Source of the DNA: Methanosarcina barkeri str. Wiesmoor
GTDB taxonomy: Archaea; Halobacteriota; Methanosarcinia; Methanosarcinales; Methanosarcinaceae
Reading direction: 5' to 3'
DNA length: 64,000 nt
Assembly: GCF_000969985.1 (NCBI RefSeq)
Contig: NZ_CP009526.1
Span: 868,001-932,000, forward strand
The notes beneath the pieces are model-generated. The model did not search any database. It was not told the DNA's origin and worked only from the letters and a program-made list of their open reading frames with translations. The position numbers were made by a program, and so were the translations under genes. Shown here piece after piece: positions 46,839 through 55,415 of the stretch (position 1 is the first letter of the stretch; each line of letters opens with the position of its first letter).

Positions 46839-48269
46839 TTATCTTCCAAACACCTGATTAAATAAATTGATCTCTTCCTTTTCGAAACCATTTACAATAT
46901 ACAGGACAACAAAGTATATAATTGCTGCAAATAATATTAGCAATATCAATGTGAAATTATGGAAAATTAACAGAAATAATCCCATAAAAGCTCCTGCTAC
47001 TAACGATTTAAGTATAACACCAGTTAATAAAGCAGATAAGTTTTGTACTTCGTGTATATTAGAAATCATCAGTATTCCCACAGCTAATTCGGAACAGACA
47101 GTTGCAATAGCTGCTCCGTTATAACTGAATCGAGGAATTAATATGAAGTTTAAACATATGTTAAGAACCGCTCCTATGAAGGTGAATATCATGAGAGCTC
47201 GCTGTCTATTTGTAGACGAAAAATAAGTTGAAGGGGCATAGTTGATAAAACTCAGAACACTTGCCCATATTAAAATTTGTAAAGCAACAGCTGAAGGAGA
47301 ATATTGTACATCACGATATATTAACAAAATAATTCTTTCTGCTAAAATCGTAGTTCCAATACCAATTGGAATTGCAATAATTGTTAAAAACTTAAATGAT
47401 TTTTTAAAAGCAAATTCCAGAGATTCTTTTGAACTAACATAGAATTTTGAAAATACCGGGTACATAGTACTCATAAGAACTACAGGTATGAAGCTAAGTG
47501 CATCTATTAACCTATAAGGGGCTGAGTACAATCCAACTGCGATGTCCCCATTTATTATCGAAAGCATTACCATGTCTATTTTAAAATATATCAGAACAAA
47601 AACACTATTTAACCAGAATGGCAATGATTCTGATATTATTTGTTTCAAGAAAGCCCAATCAATGTTAAAATCAAGAAATGTTAATTTTCTCAGACAAATA
47701 AAAAAACTATACAATAAAATAATTGAGTTTACAATAAAGTAAACAAGGGCAAAGTAAATTAAATCAAGTTTCTGGTATACTGAAAATATAATACCTACTG
47801 TCATCAGTATACTATTTAGAATTACACCAAAAGATTGGAACTCAAATCTTTCAAATGCTTGAAAAATTGAAGTAAAAACCTGAGTGAAGTTTGTTGCAAT
47901 AGTAGATAACATAATTATATAAATTACCTTTATTGACTGCTCAGAATAACCAAGAGTATTTGCTACAACTACAACAACTGCAAAAGTAACTACTGCTAAT
48001 AAAACTTTAACTAAGAGAATATTTCCAAGATACTTGGGGGCCAGAGACTGATTACGTGAAACTTCTCTTGTCATTAACGAGCTTAATCCAAGATCTCCTA
48101 AAAGTCCGATAATTAAAGTAAGAGAGATTGCTGTATTCAGTATTCCAAAATTTTTAGCCCCTAAATATCCGGCCATATAAGCAAAATAAAATAAGCCAAG
48201 AGCTAGACTTATTACTTGACCAGAAAATAAGAATAAATTGTTCCTGGCTATTTTTTTAACTGTAGTCAA
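46839..48269 (-). CDS. Wzx/AglR-type lipid-linked oligosaccharide flippase
   Basis: The 476-residue protein has about 14 hydrophobic helices in the polysaccharide-biosynthesis (MATE/MOP) pattern: ARNNLFLFSGQVISLALGLF at the N-terminus, then GLLGDLGLSSLMTREVSRN near residue 58 and INGDIAVGLYSAPYRLIDALSFIPVVLMSTMYPVFS near residue 240. It is expected to move lipid-linked glycan from the cytoplasmic to the outer face, upstream of AglB. It is tightly spaced between rmlA (6 bases) and a GT2 gene (2 bases), so it belongs to the same transcript. Confidence 0.92.
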   Translation of the reverse strand: MTTVKKIARNNLFLFSGQVISLALGLFYFAYMAGYLGAKNFGILNTAISLTLIIGLLGDLGLSSLMTREVSRNQSLAPKYLGNILLVKVLLAVVTFAVVVVVANTLGYSEQSIKVIYIIMLSTIATNFTQVFTSIFQAFERFEFQSFGVILNSILMTVGIIFSVYQKLDLIYFALVYFIVNSIILLYSFFICLRKLTFLDFNIDWAFLKQIISESLPFWLNSVFVLIYFKIDMVMLSIINGDIAVGLYSAPYRLIDALSFIPVVLMSTMYPVFSKFYVSSKESLEFAFKKSFKFLTIIAIPIGIGTTILAERIILLIYRDVQYSPSAVALQILIWASVLSFINYAPSTYFSSTNRQRALMIFTFIGAVLNICLNFILIPRFSYNGAAIATVCSELAVGILMISNIHEVQNLSALLTGVILKSLVAGAFMGLFLLIFHNFTLILLILFAAIIYFVVLYIVNGFEKEEINLFNQVFGR

Positions 48270-48275
48270 TGGATT

Positions 48276-48998
48276 TTACTCCGCGTTTTTGTTTTTACAA
48301 TGGTTCTGGATCAGTACCCCTGCTCTCAATAAACTCTCAAAAGTACCTGCATCACTCCAGAAACCGTCCAGAATTCGATATTCCATAGTCCCATTATTTA
48401 CAAAATAATTATTGACATCAGTTATCTCAAGTTCTCCTCGCGCAGAAGGCTTAAGGGTTTTGACTACTTCGAATACACTATTACTGTATATATAAAGACC
48501 GGTAACTGCAAAATTGCTTTTGGGTTCACGAGGTTTCTCCTGTATTCCTATTACCCTGTCACCTTTAAGCTCAGCTACTCCAAACCTGTGGGCATCCTGG
48601 ACTTCTTTTAAGAATATCTTGGCACCATCTGTAAAGTTTGAGACGTCATCTTTAATGTTATCCTGAAAAATATTGTCCCCAAGGATTACTGCCACATCTT
48701 CTTCATCAGCAAAACGCTCTGCGAGACCTAAAGCCTGTGCGATCCCTCCAGCTTCTTCCTGAATTTCATAAGTAAACTTAACCCCTATATCTGCACCTGA
48801 ACCCAGAAGCTCAAGAAAATGTCCGGCATGACCTCGACCGGATACGATCATTATTTCTTTGATGCCTGCGTTAACGAGAGTCTGGATGGGATAAAATATC
48901 ATTGGTTTATCATAGACAGGCAACAGGTGCTTATTTGTAACTTTAGTCAGGGGATAAAGCCTGCTGCCAGTACCGCCTGCGAGTATTATGCCTTTCAT
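48276..48998 (-). CDS. rmlA: Glucose-1-phosphate thymidylyltransferase
   Basis: The 240-residue sugar nucleotidyltransferase has GIILAGGTGSRLYPLTKVTNKHLLPVYDKPMIFYPIQTL at the N-terminus and the VILGDNIFQDNI site near residue 105. It also has YEIQEEAGGIAQALGLAE, EKPREPKSNFAVTGLYIY and FWSDAGTFESLL near the C-terminus. It makes dTDP-glucose, the first step to dTDP-rhamnose. It is shorter than the 290-residue bacterial RmlA, as in several archaeal forms, lacking the C-terminal allosteric extension. Start and rmlD stop overlap by 4 bases. Confidence 0.93.
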   Translation of the reverse strand: MKGIILAGGTGSRLYPLTKVTNKHLLPVYDKPMIFYPIQTLVNAGIKEIMIVSGRGHAGHFLELLGSGADIGVKFTYEIQEEAGGIAQALGLAERFADEEDVAVILGDNIFQDNIKDDVSNFTDGAKIFLKEVQDAHRFGVAELKGDRVIGIQEKPREPKSNFAVTGLYIYSNSVFEVVKTLKPSARGELEITDVNNYFVNNGTMEYRILDGFWSDAGTFESLLRAGVLIQNHCKNKNAE

Positions 48999-49807
48999 TT
49001 ATTCCTCTCCTTTAGATAATCTTTGAGTGCTTCTTTCCAATGCCTCATAGGTTTGGTTTTAGTGTTTACAAGAACCGAATACTTTGGGCGCCTGGCTTTC
49101 ATTGGAAATTCCTCACTTGTACAGGGAATAGTATTACTTATGACCGCCGATGCAAATTCGTACCAGGAACATATACCCTCGTTTGTCACATGGTATATCC
49201 CGGCTCCAAGTTCAGCGATTTCCATAATTTTATTTGCGAGATCTACTGTATAAGTGGGTTTTCCAAACTGATCATTAACAACTTTGACCTGATCCATCTC
49301 ACCGGATAGTCTCAGCATTGTTTCTACAAAGTTTTTTCCATGCGTACCAAAAAGCCAGGAAATCCGGATAATTCTATAATCATTCAGGTTTTCTGTAATT
49401 TTTTGTTCACCAAGAAGTTTTGAACGACCGTATACGTTAATAGGGTCAACAGGGGTATCGGATTCTATATATTCTTTTTTTGATCCGTCAAATACGTAGT
49501 CTGTACTGAAGTGTATAAGTGCTGCACCTACTTCACTGCAGGCTTCAGCGATATATCCAGGTCCATACCCATTAACTTTAAGTGCCAGTTCTTGATGATC
49601 TTCACAGCCTTCAACATCCGTATAGGCTGCTGCATTTATCACCAGATTCGGGTTTATTTTTCTTATGGATTCGAGTACTTGCTCTCTGTCTGTGATGTCA
49701 ACGTCTTTATGTGTCAGTTTCACAGCATTCGGATACACTTTGCAAATATCGTATCCGAGCATCCCGTCGGCACCAATGATCAGCGTTTTAATGGTTCCCA
49801 CCACCAT
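48995..49807 (-). CDS. rmlD: dTDP-4-dehydrorhamnose reductase
   Basis: The 270-residue SDR-like reductase has the nucleotide-binding loop IIGADGMLGYDI near residue 11, INAAAYTDVEGCEDHQELALKVN near residue 55, FSTDYVFDG with YGRSKLLGEQ (the YxxxK catalytic pair), and GIYHVTNEGICSWYEFA. It catalyses the last step to dTDP-rhamnose. It overlaps rmlB by 28 bases; the start could be GTG 49807 or a codon a few positions downstream (near IKTLIIG). Confidence 0.94.
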   Translation of the reverse strand: MVVGTIKTLIIGADGMLGYDICKVYPNAVKLTHKDVDITDREQVLESIRKINPNLVINAAAYTDVEGCEDHQELALKVNGYGPGYIAEACSEVGAALIHFSTDYVFDGSKKEYIESDTPVDPINVYGRSKLLGEQKITENLNDYRIIRISWLFGTHGKNFVETMLRLSGEMDQVKVVNDQFGKPTYTVDLANKIMEIAELGAGIYHVTNEGICSWYEFASAVISNTIPCTSEEFPMKARRPKYSVLVNTKTKPMRHWKEALKDYLKERNK

Positions 49808-50736
49808 CGATTTTCAACATACCACTTGACCGTTTGCTCAAGGGCACTATCAAAATCATATTTTGGTTTCCAGCCCATTTTCTCCAGTTTACTGCCGTCA
49901 AGAGAGTAACGAAAATCGTGTCCTTTTCGGTCTTCAACGTATTCGATTGAAGATTCATCTTTGCCAATCATTTTAAGAAGACGATGAGTGATTTCAAGGT
50001 TTGTAAGCTCGTTTCCACCATCTATATTGTAGATTTCTCCATTGCTTCCATTGTGAAGGACAAAATCGACTGCAGAACAATGGTCTTCAACATAAATCCA
50101 GTCCCGGATATTCAGGCCGGTGCCATAAACAGGAACCTTTTTCCCTTCCATCAATCGGCTGATGAAGAATGGAATTAGTTTTTCAGGGTATTGATAAGGT
50201 CCGAAGTTATTTGTGCATCGAGTTATGCAAACGGGCAGGCCGTAGGTTGTGTAATAGGACTTTGCAAGAAGATCGGAACCTGCTTTGCTTGAAGAATAAG
50301 GGCTTGAAGGGTTCAGGTTGTCTTTTTCAGTAAAAGAACCTTCCATGGTACTTCCGTATACTTCGTCAGTCGACACATGAATAAATTTCTTAATATTATG
50401 TGCAAGTGCGCTTTGCAAAAGAGTATTTGTTCCGAGCACATTTGTTCTGACAAAAACCGAACCGTCCTCAATTGAGCGGTCGACATGGCTTTCAGCTGCA
50501 AAATGTACAACACAATCGACTTTTTTCATTACTTCATTGACAACTTGAGAATCACAGATATCCCCTTGCACAAAAGAGTAATTGGGGTTACTTTCAATCT
50601 CTTTGAGATTGGCTGGATTTCCAGCATAGGTTAGTTTGTCAAGGTTTACAATTTGGTAGTTGGGATACTTTTTGAGCATGTAATGAATGAAGTTGCTGCC
50701 TATGAATCCGCAGCCCCCTGTAACCAGAAGTCTCAT
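49780..50736 (-). CDS. rmlB: dTDP-glucose 4,6-dehydratase
   Basis: The 318-residue extended SDR begins RLLVTGGCGFIGSNFIHYML. It has the family signatures HFAAESHVDRSIEDG near residue 76, HVSTDEVYGS with the following YSSSKAGSDLL (Tyr-Lys pair), and TRCTNNFGPYQYPEKLIPFF near residue 165. It makes the 4-keto-6-deoxy intermediate of dTDP-rhamnose. Gene order rmlC-B-D-A in one transcript gives a complete pathway. Confidence 0.96.
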   Translation of the reverse strand: MRLLVTGGCGFIGSNFIHYMLKKYPNYQIVNLDKLTYAGNPANLKEIESNPNYSFVQGDICDSQVVNEVMKKVDCVVHFAAESHVDRSIEDGSVFVRTNVLGTNTLLQSALAHNIKKFIHVSTDEVYGSTMEGSFTEKDNLNPSSPYSSSKAGSDLLAKSYYTTYGLPVCITRCTNNFGPYQYPEKLIPFFISRLMEGKKVPVYGTGLNIRDWIYVEDHCSAVDFVLHNGSNGEIYNIDGGNELTNLEITHRLLKMIGKDESSIEYVEDRKGHDFRYSLDGSKLEKMGWKPKYDFDSALEQTVKWYVENRWWWEPLKR

Positions 50737-50844
50737 TTAGGTCACCTCTTGGTGTGTCAATAAATATTTGGTACGTTAATAGAATACATACCAATAAATT
50801 ACTTTGATGGAGAAAAATTTATTCAAGTTTTATTTATTCAAGTT

Positions 50845-51396
50845 TTAAAAATTCATTTTAGCTTCTTCTAATTTTTGGAGTAACAGATCCTTCGGAGAGG
50901 TCTTTATATCCTCAGCTTTTATCTTCCAGTCAATATTCAATGATGAGTCATTATAGATAATCCCTGCTTCAGCTTCAGGATGGTAGTATTCATCACATTT
51001 ATATTGAAAGATGGCAGTTTCGCTCAGTACGGAAAATCCATGAGCAAAGCCTTTAGGAATTAAAAACTGCCTTTTGTTTTCAGCGGAGAGTTCAACCCCA
51101 ACCCAATCCAGAAAAGTAGGGGAATTTTTCCTTAGATCTACTGCAACATCGTAGACTTTACCTTGTACAACTCGTATAAGTTTCGCTTGACTAAAGGGAC
51201 CCAGCTGGTAGTGTAGGCCACGAATTACTCCATAAGATGATTTTGACTCATTATCCTGGACAAAAGTGTATTCTTTTTCTAAAAGGCTGTCCAGTGTTTT
51301 CTTATTATAACTTTCAAGAAAATAGCCCCGGTCATCTTCAAATACTTTTGGCTCAAGCATATAGAGATCTTTTATTTTTGTTTCTATTATCTTCAC
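50845..51396 (-). CDS. rmlC: dTDP-4-dehydrorhamnose 3,5-epimerase
   Basis: The 183-residue cupin-fold enzyme has FEDDRGYFLESYN near residue 20, QDNESKSSYGVIRGLHYQ near residue 47 (catalytic His), GKVYDVAVDLRKNSPTF, and IPKGFAHGFSVLSETAIFQYKCDEYYHPEAE, where the second catalytic residues lie. Length matches RmlC. It follows manC by 5 bases and precedes rmlB by 108 bases. Confidence 0.96.
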   Translation of the reverse strand: MKIIETKIKDLYMLEPKVFEDDRGYFLESYNKKTLDSLLEKEYTFVQDNESKSSYGVIRGLHYQLGPFSQAKLIRVVQGKVYDVAVDLRKNSPTFLDWVGVELSAENKRQFLIPKGFAHGFSVLSETAIFQYKCDEYYHPEAEAGIIYNDSSLNIDWKIKAEDIKTSPKDLLLQKLEEAKMNF

Positions 51397-51401
51397 TCTT
51401 C

Positions 51402-52778
51402 TCAGCTCCTCCCATAAACATCATCAAACCTGACAATGTCCGCTTCGTCTACAAGTTCCCCTAACTGCACTTCAATAATCTCAAGCGGAATTTTTCCCGG
51501 ATTGGACAATCTGTGTTTTTCTCCTGCGCTGATAAAAGTACTCTCGCCAGGTCTCAGGAAAAACTGCTGTCCGCGCACTTCCACACAGGCCATACCTTTA
51601 ACAACCACCCAGTGCTCACTGCGATGGTAATGCAGCTGGAGGCTTAACTTATGGTCAGGAAGTACTGTGATATTCTTAATCTTATGCTCCGGAGAAGCTT
51701 CAAGTAAGGTATACGAGCCCCAGGGCCTGTAAACGGTTTGCCCTATGTATGCCCTTTCATCATTCCTTTCTTTAAGGGCTGAGACAATATCTTTTACCTT
51801 CTGGCTACTGGATTTAGGGCAGACTAACAGAGCATCACTGGTATCAACAATAACCATGTCTTTAATATCAATGAGCGAAACAAGCTTACCGCAACTTGAA
51901 TATACGAGATTTCCATCGGAGTTCAGCATTATAGGATCGCATTCATGGACTACATTTCCTACAGGGTCCTTTTCAAACTCGTCATAAATTGCTGCAAAAT
52001 TTCCCAGATCGCTCCATTTTTGCTCAAGTTTTACAACTGCGACCCTCTCGGATTTTTCCATTATTCCATAGTCAATGGAAATCTTGTCCACGCATGCATA
52101 AATCTCATTAATATCCTTTCCGTTTTCAAAACATGTGAAAACAGAAGGTGCATATTTTTTAACTTCGTCAAAGAAAAGCTCTGTATCGAAAAGGAACATC
52201 CCACTGTTCCAGAGGCAGCCTTCCTTAATATATTTCTCTGCAGTTTCACGGTCCGGTTTTTCTCGGAATTCCGAAACCCTGTAACCTGGCACACAGGCTT
52301 CTGAGGGTTTAATATAACCATATCCTGTGTGAGGAAAAACAGGAACAACGCCGAAAGTAACCAGATAATCTGAAGCAAGATCCTCAGCCGAAGCAATTGT
52401 CTGCATTGCAACTCTATCAAGGACATGATCCGAAGAAAATATTCCTACTACAGAGCGCCCATATTTTTTTTCAATTTCTTTCATTCCGAAGAAGATCGCA
52501 GGGAGAGTATTCTTGCCTTCTGGCTCGATTAAGACATTCTCTGTGGGGAGTGAATACCCTATTTCCTCAATCTGGCCGATTACGAAAAATTTTTGAGCTT
52601 CGTTCGTTACAACAAAAATTTCGGAAATATCTGAAATTTCAAGGCATCTGAGGACGGTTTCCTGAAAAAGAGACGTATTTCCAAACTTCAAAAACTGCTT
52701 GGGATACATTTCTCGGCTGAGAGGCCAGAGTCGTGTTCCTGAACCGCCTGCAAGAATTATTGATTTTATACCTGTCAT
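51402..52778 (-). CDS. manC: Mannose-1-phosphate guanylyltransferase / mannose-6-phosphate isomerase
   Basis: The 458-residue protein has the GDP-mannose pyrophosphorylase N-terminus SIILAGGSGTRLWPLSREMYPKQFLKF and the EKPDRETAEKYIKEGCLWNSGMFLF region near residue 172. A cupin isomerase domain follows at residues 345-450 (GSYTLLEASPEHKIKNITVLP, then SLQLHYHRSEHWVVVKGMA and SAGEKHRLSNPG). It supplies GDP-mannose for glycan assembly. It is the first gene of the operon running manC-rmlC-rmlB-rmlD-rmlA-flippase-GT2. The intergenic DNA upstream is rich in short repeats. Confidence 0.95.
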   Translation of the reverse strand: MTGIKSIILAGGSGTRLWPLSREMYPKQFLKFGNTSLFQETVLRCLEISDISEIFVVTNEAQKFFVIGQIEEIGYSLPTENVLIEPEGKNTLPAIFFGMKEIEKKYGRSVVGIFSSDHVLDRVAMQTIASAEDLASDYLVTFGVVPVFPHTGYGYIKPSEACVPGYRVSEFREKPDRETAEKYIKEGCLWNSGMFLFDTELFFDEVKKYAPSVFTCFENGKDINEIYACVDKISIDYGIMEKSERVAVVKLEQKWSDLGNFAAIYDEFEKDPVGNVVHECDPIMLNSDGNLVYSSCGKLVSLIDIKDMVIVDTSDALLVCPKSSSQKVKDIVSALKERNDERAYIGQTVYRPWGSYTLLEASPEHKIKNITVLPDHKLSLQLHYHRSEHWVVVKGMACVEVRGQQFFLRPGESTFISAGEKHRLSNPGKIPLEIIEVQLGELVDEADIVRFDDVYGRS

Positions 52779-52835
52779 CTCCTTTAGATATCGGTTAAAA
52801 CGGATGCTATCTTAATAATCGAACTGAAGGTATAT

Positions 52836-52940
52836 AGCTTAGATTTTATAATAGCTTAGATTCTTAATAGCTTAGATTCTATAATGGCTTAGATTCTTAA
52901 TGCTTAGGTTCTATAATGACTTAGATCCTATAATAGCTAG
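52836..52940. repeat. 16-18-bp degenerate tandem repeat, about 6 copies
   Basis: Near-copies of AGCTTAGATTCTATAAT run upstream of manC with small length changes (16-18 bp). The repeat covers the region where the manC operon promoter would lie. Confidence 0.75.
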
Positions 52941-53096
52941 TCTAATATTAGACTCCAGATAAAAAGGTATAGGCACACTGAAAATACGAGATCAAAGCAA
53001 TATATAATGAAAGTCATTAAATAATCTTTGCACAGAAAAACGTTTAATATATTCATTTCTTGCATGGCAGCATGGTATTTTTTCAAAAAGAAAATA

Positions 53097-53259
53097 ATTG
53101 ATTAAAGAGAATTATTGATTAAAGAGAATAACTGATTATTAATATTATTTTTCAAGAGATACCAGTTACTTTCGTACTTTCATTTATATAATATTTTCAG
53201 TTTCATCCATATCATATTTTCAGTTTCATTCATATCATATTTTCAGTTTCATCCGTGTT
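53097..53259. repeat. 17-bp and 23-bp tandem repeats
   Basis: ATTGATTAAAGAGAATT is duplicated at 53097 and 53114. ATATTTTCAGTTTCATCCAT with three further bases forms a 23-bp unit at 53191, 53214 and 53237, the last copy incomplete. Confidence 0.75.
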
Positions 53260-53594
53260 TTCAGTTCGCACTCTCAGGTACTTTGAAAACCCATTGTCTA
53301 TTATCTGAAGGAAAGTCACAATCGTAGGCACAATAATATTTTTCCAGCAAATAATAATGAATAGAATCAATGAAAATGGAAAATAAAGTAAGATAAAAGA
53401 ACCCAGAAAATAAAGCATGATAACAAATCAAGGAAATAAAAAGGCGAGCAAAAATGCTTAAAATGAAAAGGAAAGAAAAGAACAAAAAAGGTCAAATAAA
53501 AACCTTTATTTATAAATTTTTCCTCTGTTCTTTCTTTCCTTACCTCAAAAATATTCAGGATTCTTTTTTCCCATTAAGGGTCTTTCATTCTTCC

Positions 53595-53654
53595 TCATCG
53601 TATTTGTCACAGCTTCATCGTATTTGTCACAGCTTCATCGTATTTGTCACAGCT
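53595..53654. repeat. 20-bp tandem repeat, 3 exact copies
   Basis: TCATCGTATTTGTCACAGCT occurs three times without a single difference at 53595, 53615 and 53635. Exact identity implies a very recent expansion. The surrounding 52779-53802 is otherwise non-coding. Confidence 0.85.
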
Positions 53655-53802
53655 TACGATAGGGTTTTTCCTTGACTTTACCTCTTTTTCTATCGGGCCC
53701 GGAGATTCAGTATTACTCTTCTGGACTAAGAGTTTCCTCTTATATTCCTTCAATCTCCCAGTGTTTTAATCGTCCCGGCAAAAAGGTAAAAAATAAGTGA
53801 GA

Positions 53803-53943
53803 TTATTTGCAGGTATCAAGGAGCGATCTCTTCTTGCCACCTCTGGCTTCGGTAGGATGGATCGGATCGACGTCAGCTACTTCTTCCCCATCCTTTTTCT
53901 CTAACTTCTCTCCCTTTGTACCTTCTCTTTTTTCTTCAGGCAT
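53803..53943 (-). CDS. Small highly charged protein, unrecognised
   Basis: A 46-residue protein begins MPEEKREGTKGEKLEKKDGE and ends DPIHPTEARGGKKRSLLDTC with a final Lys. The ATG is preceded by GGGGG 7-8 bases upstream; an ATG five codons earlier is possible but has no Shine-Dalgarno. The composition (a third Lys plus Glu, with no hydrophobic core) suggests a disordered or ribosome- or nucleic-acid-associated protein. The mix of conserved-looking residues HPTEARGGKK supports a real gene, but I know no family. Confidence 0.4.
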   Translation of the reverse strand: MPEEKREGTKGEKLEKKDGEEVADVDPIHPTEARGGKKRSLLDTCK

Positions 53944-53959
53944 TTGTTTAACCCCCATA

Positions 53960-54553
53960 TCTATGAATTCGTCTCAGTTGTCGTTTCTTCTTAATCCGCC
54001 TGTCAGAACGAAATCACTCAGCTTTTTATAGCCATTTAGCTTTTTATAGCAATAGAGTGGATGAACTTTCTTCAGCGAATAAGTTTCCCTTTCAGGCAAA
54101 GGCTTTAAACTTTCAAGCTCAAATACGGCCATAAAATTCGGTTATCTCTCCGGATATGGTTTGTACTGAGTTTTTGTACTGAGTTTGCTTTATTCCCCCT
54201 CTCTAACAATTGACTACCTGATATAATCTGTTCAGGGATTACCCCTTAATTTATTATACTCACTAGATTTATTAAATTATTGCAACAATGGTCAAAAAGG
54301 TAAAGAATGTCCAGACTCTTTTAAAAGGAAGTATTGACAAAAAGGGCGCTTATAATTCAACAAAAAATAATCCAGACGGACAAAATAATTAAAATTATTT
54401 GGGAGAATATATATCCCATTAATCAGTATAAGGAGAACGTCCAGGCGGAAAAGCTCGGGAATCTAAAAAATCCGTGAGGAGATCCGCGATATCAAAATTT
54501 ATCTATTTCATTTGCTCTAAAAAAATTTCTTTTACTCAGGAAAATGTGATCTC
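53960..54553. other. Non-coding region upstream of the NfnAB-like pair
   Basis: No gene is evident. AT-rich sequence with TATA-like stretches near 54400 (GAATATATATCCC) probably provides the promoter of the oxidoreductase pair, implying a leader of more than 100 bases. Confidence 0.4.
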
Positions 54554-55399
54554 ATGGCATATAAAGTATTGAATAAGGAAGAAATCGCTCCGTCGGTGCA
54601 CAGGATGGTAATAGATGCCCCTGACGTAGCAAAGGCTGCAAAAGCCGGACAGTTCATAATCCTCCGAATTGACGAAAAGGGGGAAAGAATTCCACTTACG
54701 ATTGCTGATTTTGACAAAGAAAAGGGCACAGTAACCGTAATATTTCAGGAAATGGGCAAGACTACAAAACAGCTTGCAAAGTTTTCTGCAGGCGAGTTTC
54801 TCGAAGACGTCGTCGGACCTCTTGGCACTCCTTCCGATGTAAGGAAACTTGGCACTGTTATTCTTGTAGGTGGAGGAGTAGGAGTTGCCCCGGCTTATCC
54901 CCAGGCAAAGGCTTATAGCAAAGCGGGCAACAAGGTAATTTCCATTATAGGAGCTCGAAACAAGGACCTTCTTATTCTTGAAGACGAGATGAAAGATGCC
55001 AGTTCTGAACTGTATATTGCAACCGATGACGGATCAAAAGGGCACCACGGATTTGTTACCGATATAATGAAACAGATTCTGGATAGCGGGGAAGAGGTTG
55101 CAAGAGTTGTAATTATTGGACCCCCTATAATGATGAAAGTAGGGGCAGGAGTAGCTGCTCCCTATGACGTTGAAATTCTGGTCAGCCTTAACTCTATTAT
55201 GGTAGACGGGACAGGTATGTGCGGCGGTTGCAGGGTTACAGTTGACGGAAAAACCAGATTTACCTGCGTTGACGGGCCTGAATTTGATGCACGGAAAGTT
55301 GATTTTGTTCAACTCATGAACAGGCTTGCAATGTACCGCGGCGAAGAAACAAAAGCTGTGGAAAAATACGATGAAGAATGCAGGTGTGGACTGCACTAA
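54554..55399 (+). CDS. Ferredoxin-NADP oxidoreductase, NfnA/SudB-type subunit
   Basis: The 281-residue protein has the FAD-binding pattern of the ferredoxin-NADP reductase family (GQFIILRIDEKGERIPLTIAD, residues 35-55) and a NAD(P)-binding glycine-rich loop VILVGGGVGVAPAYPQ near residue 105. A C-terminal [2Fe-2S] site with MCGGCRVTVDGKTRFTCVDGPEFD follows near residue 225. This is the small subunit of NfnAB/SudBA complexes, which couple NADPH, NADH and ferredoxin or reduce polysulfide. The partner gene follows after 16 bases. Start ATG after CTCAGGAAA. Confidence 0.92.
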   Translation: MAYKVLNKEEIAPSVHRMVIDAPDVAKAAKAGQFIILRIDEKGERIPLTIADFDKEKGTVTVIFQEMGKTTKQLAKFSAGEFLEDVVGPLGTPSDVRKLGTVILVGGGVGVAPAYPQAKAYSKAGNKVISIIGARNKDLLILEDEMKDASSELYIATDDGSKGHHGFVTDIMKQILDSGEEVARVVIIGPPIMMKVGAGVAAPYDVEILVSLNSIMVDGTGMCGGCRVTVDGKTRFTCVDGPEFDARKVDFVQLMNRLAMYRGEETKAVEKYDEECRCGLH

Positions 55400-55415
55400 A
55401 TGGAGGGGATGAAAA

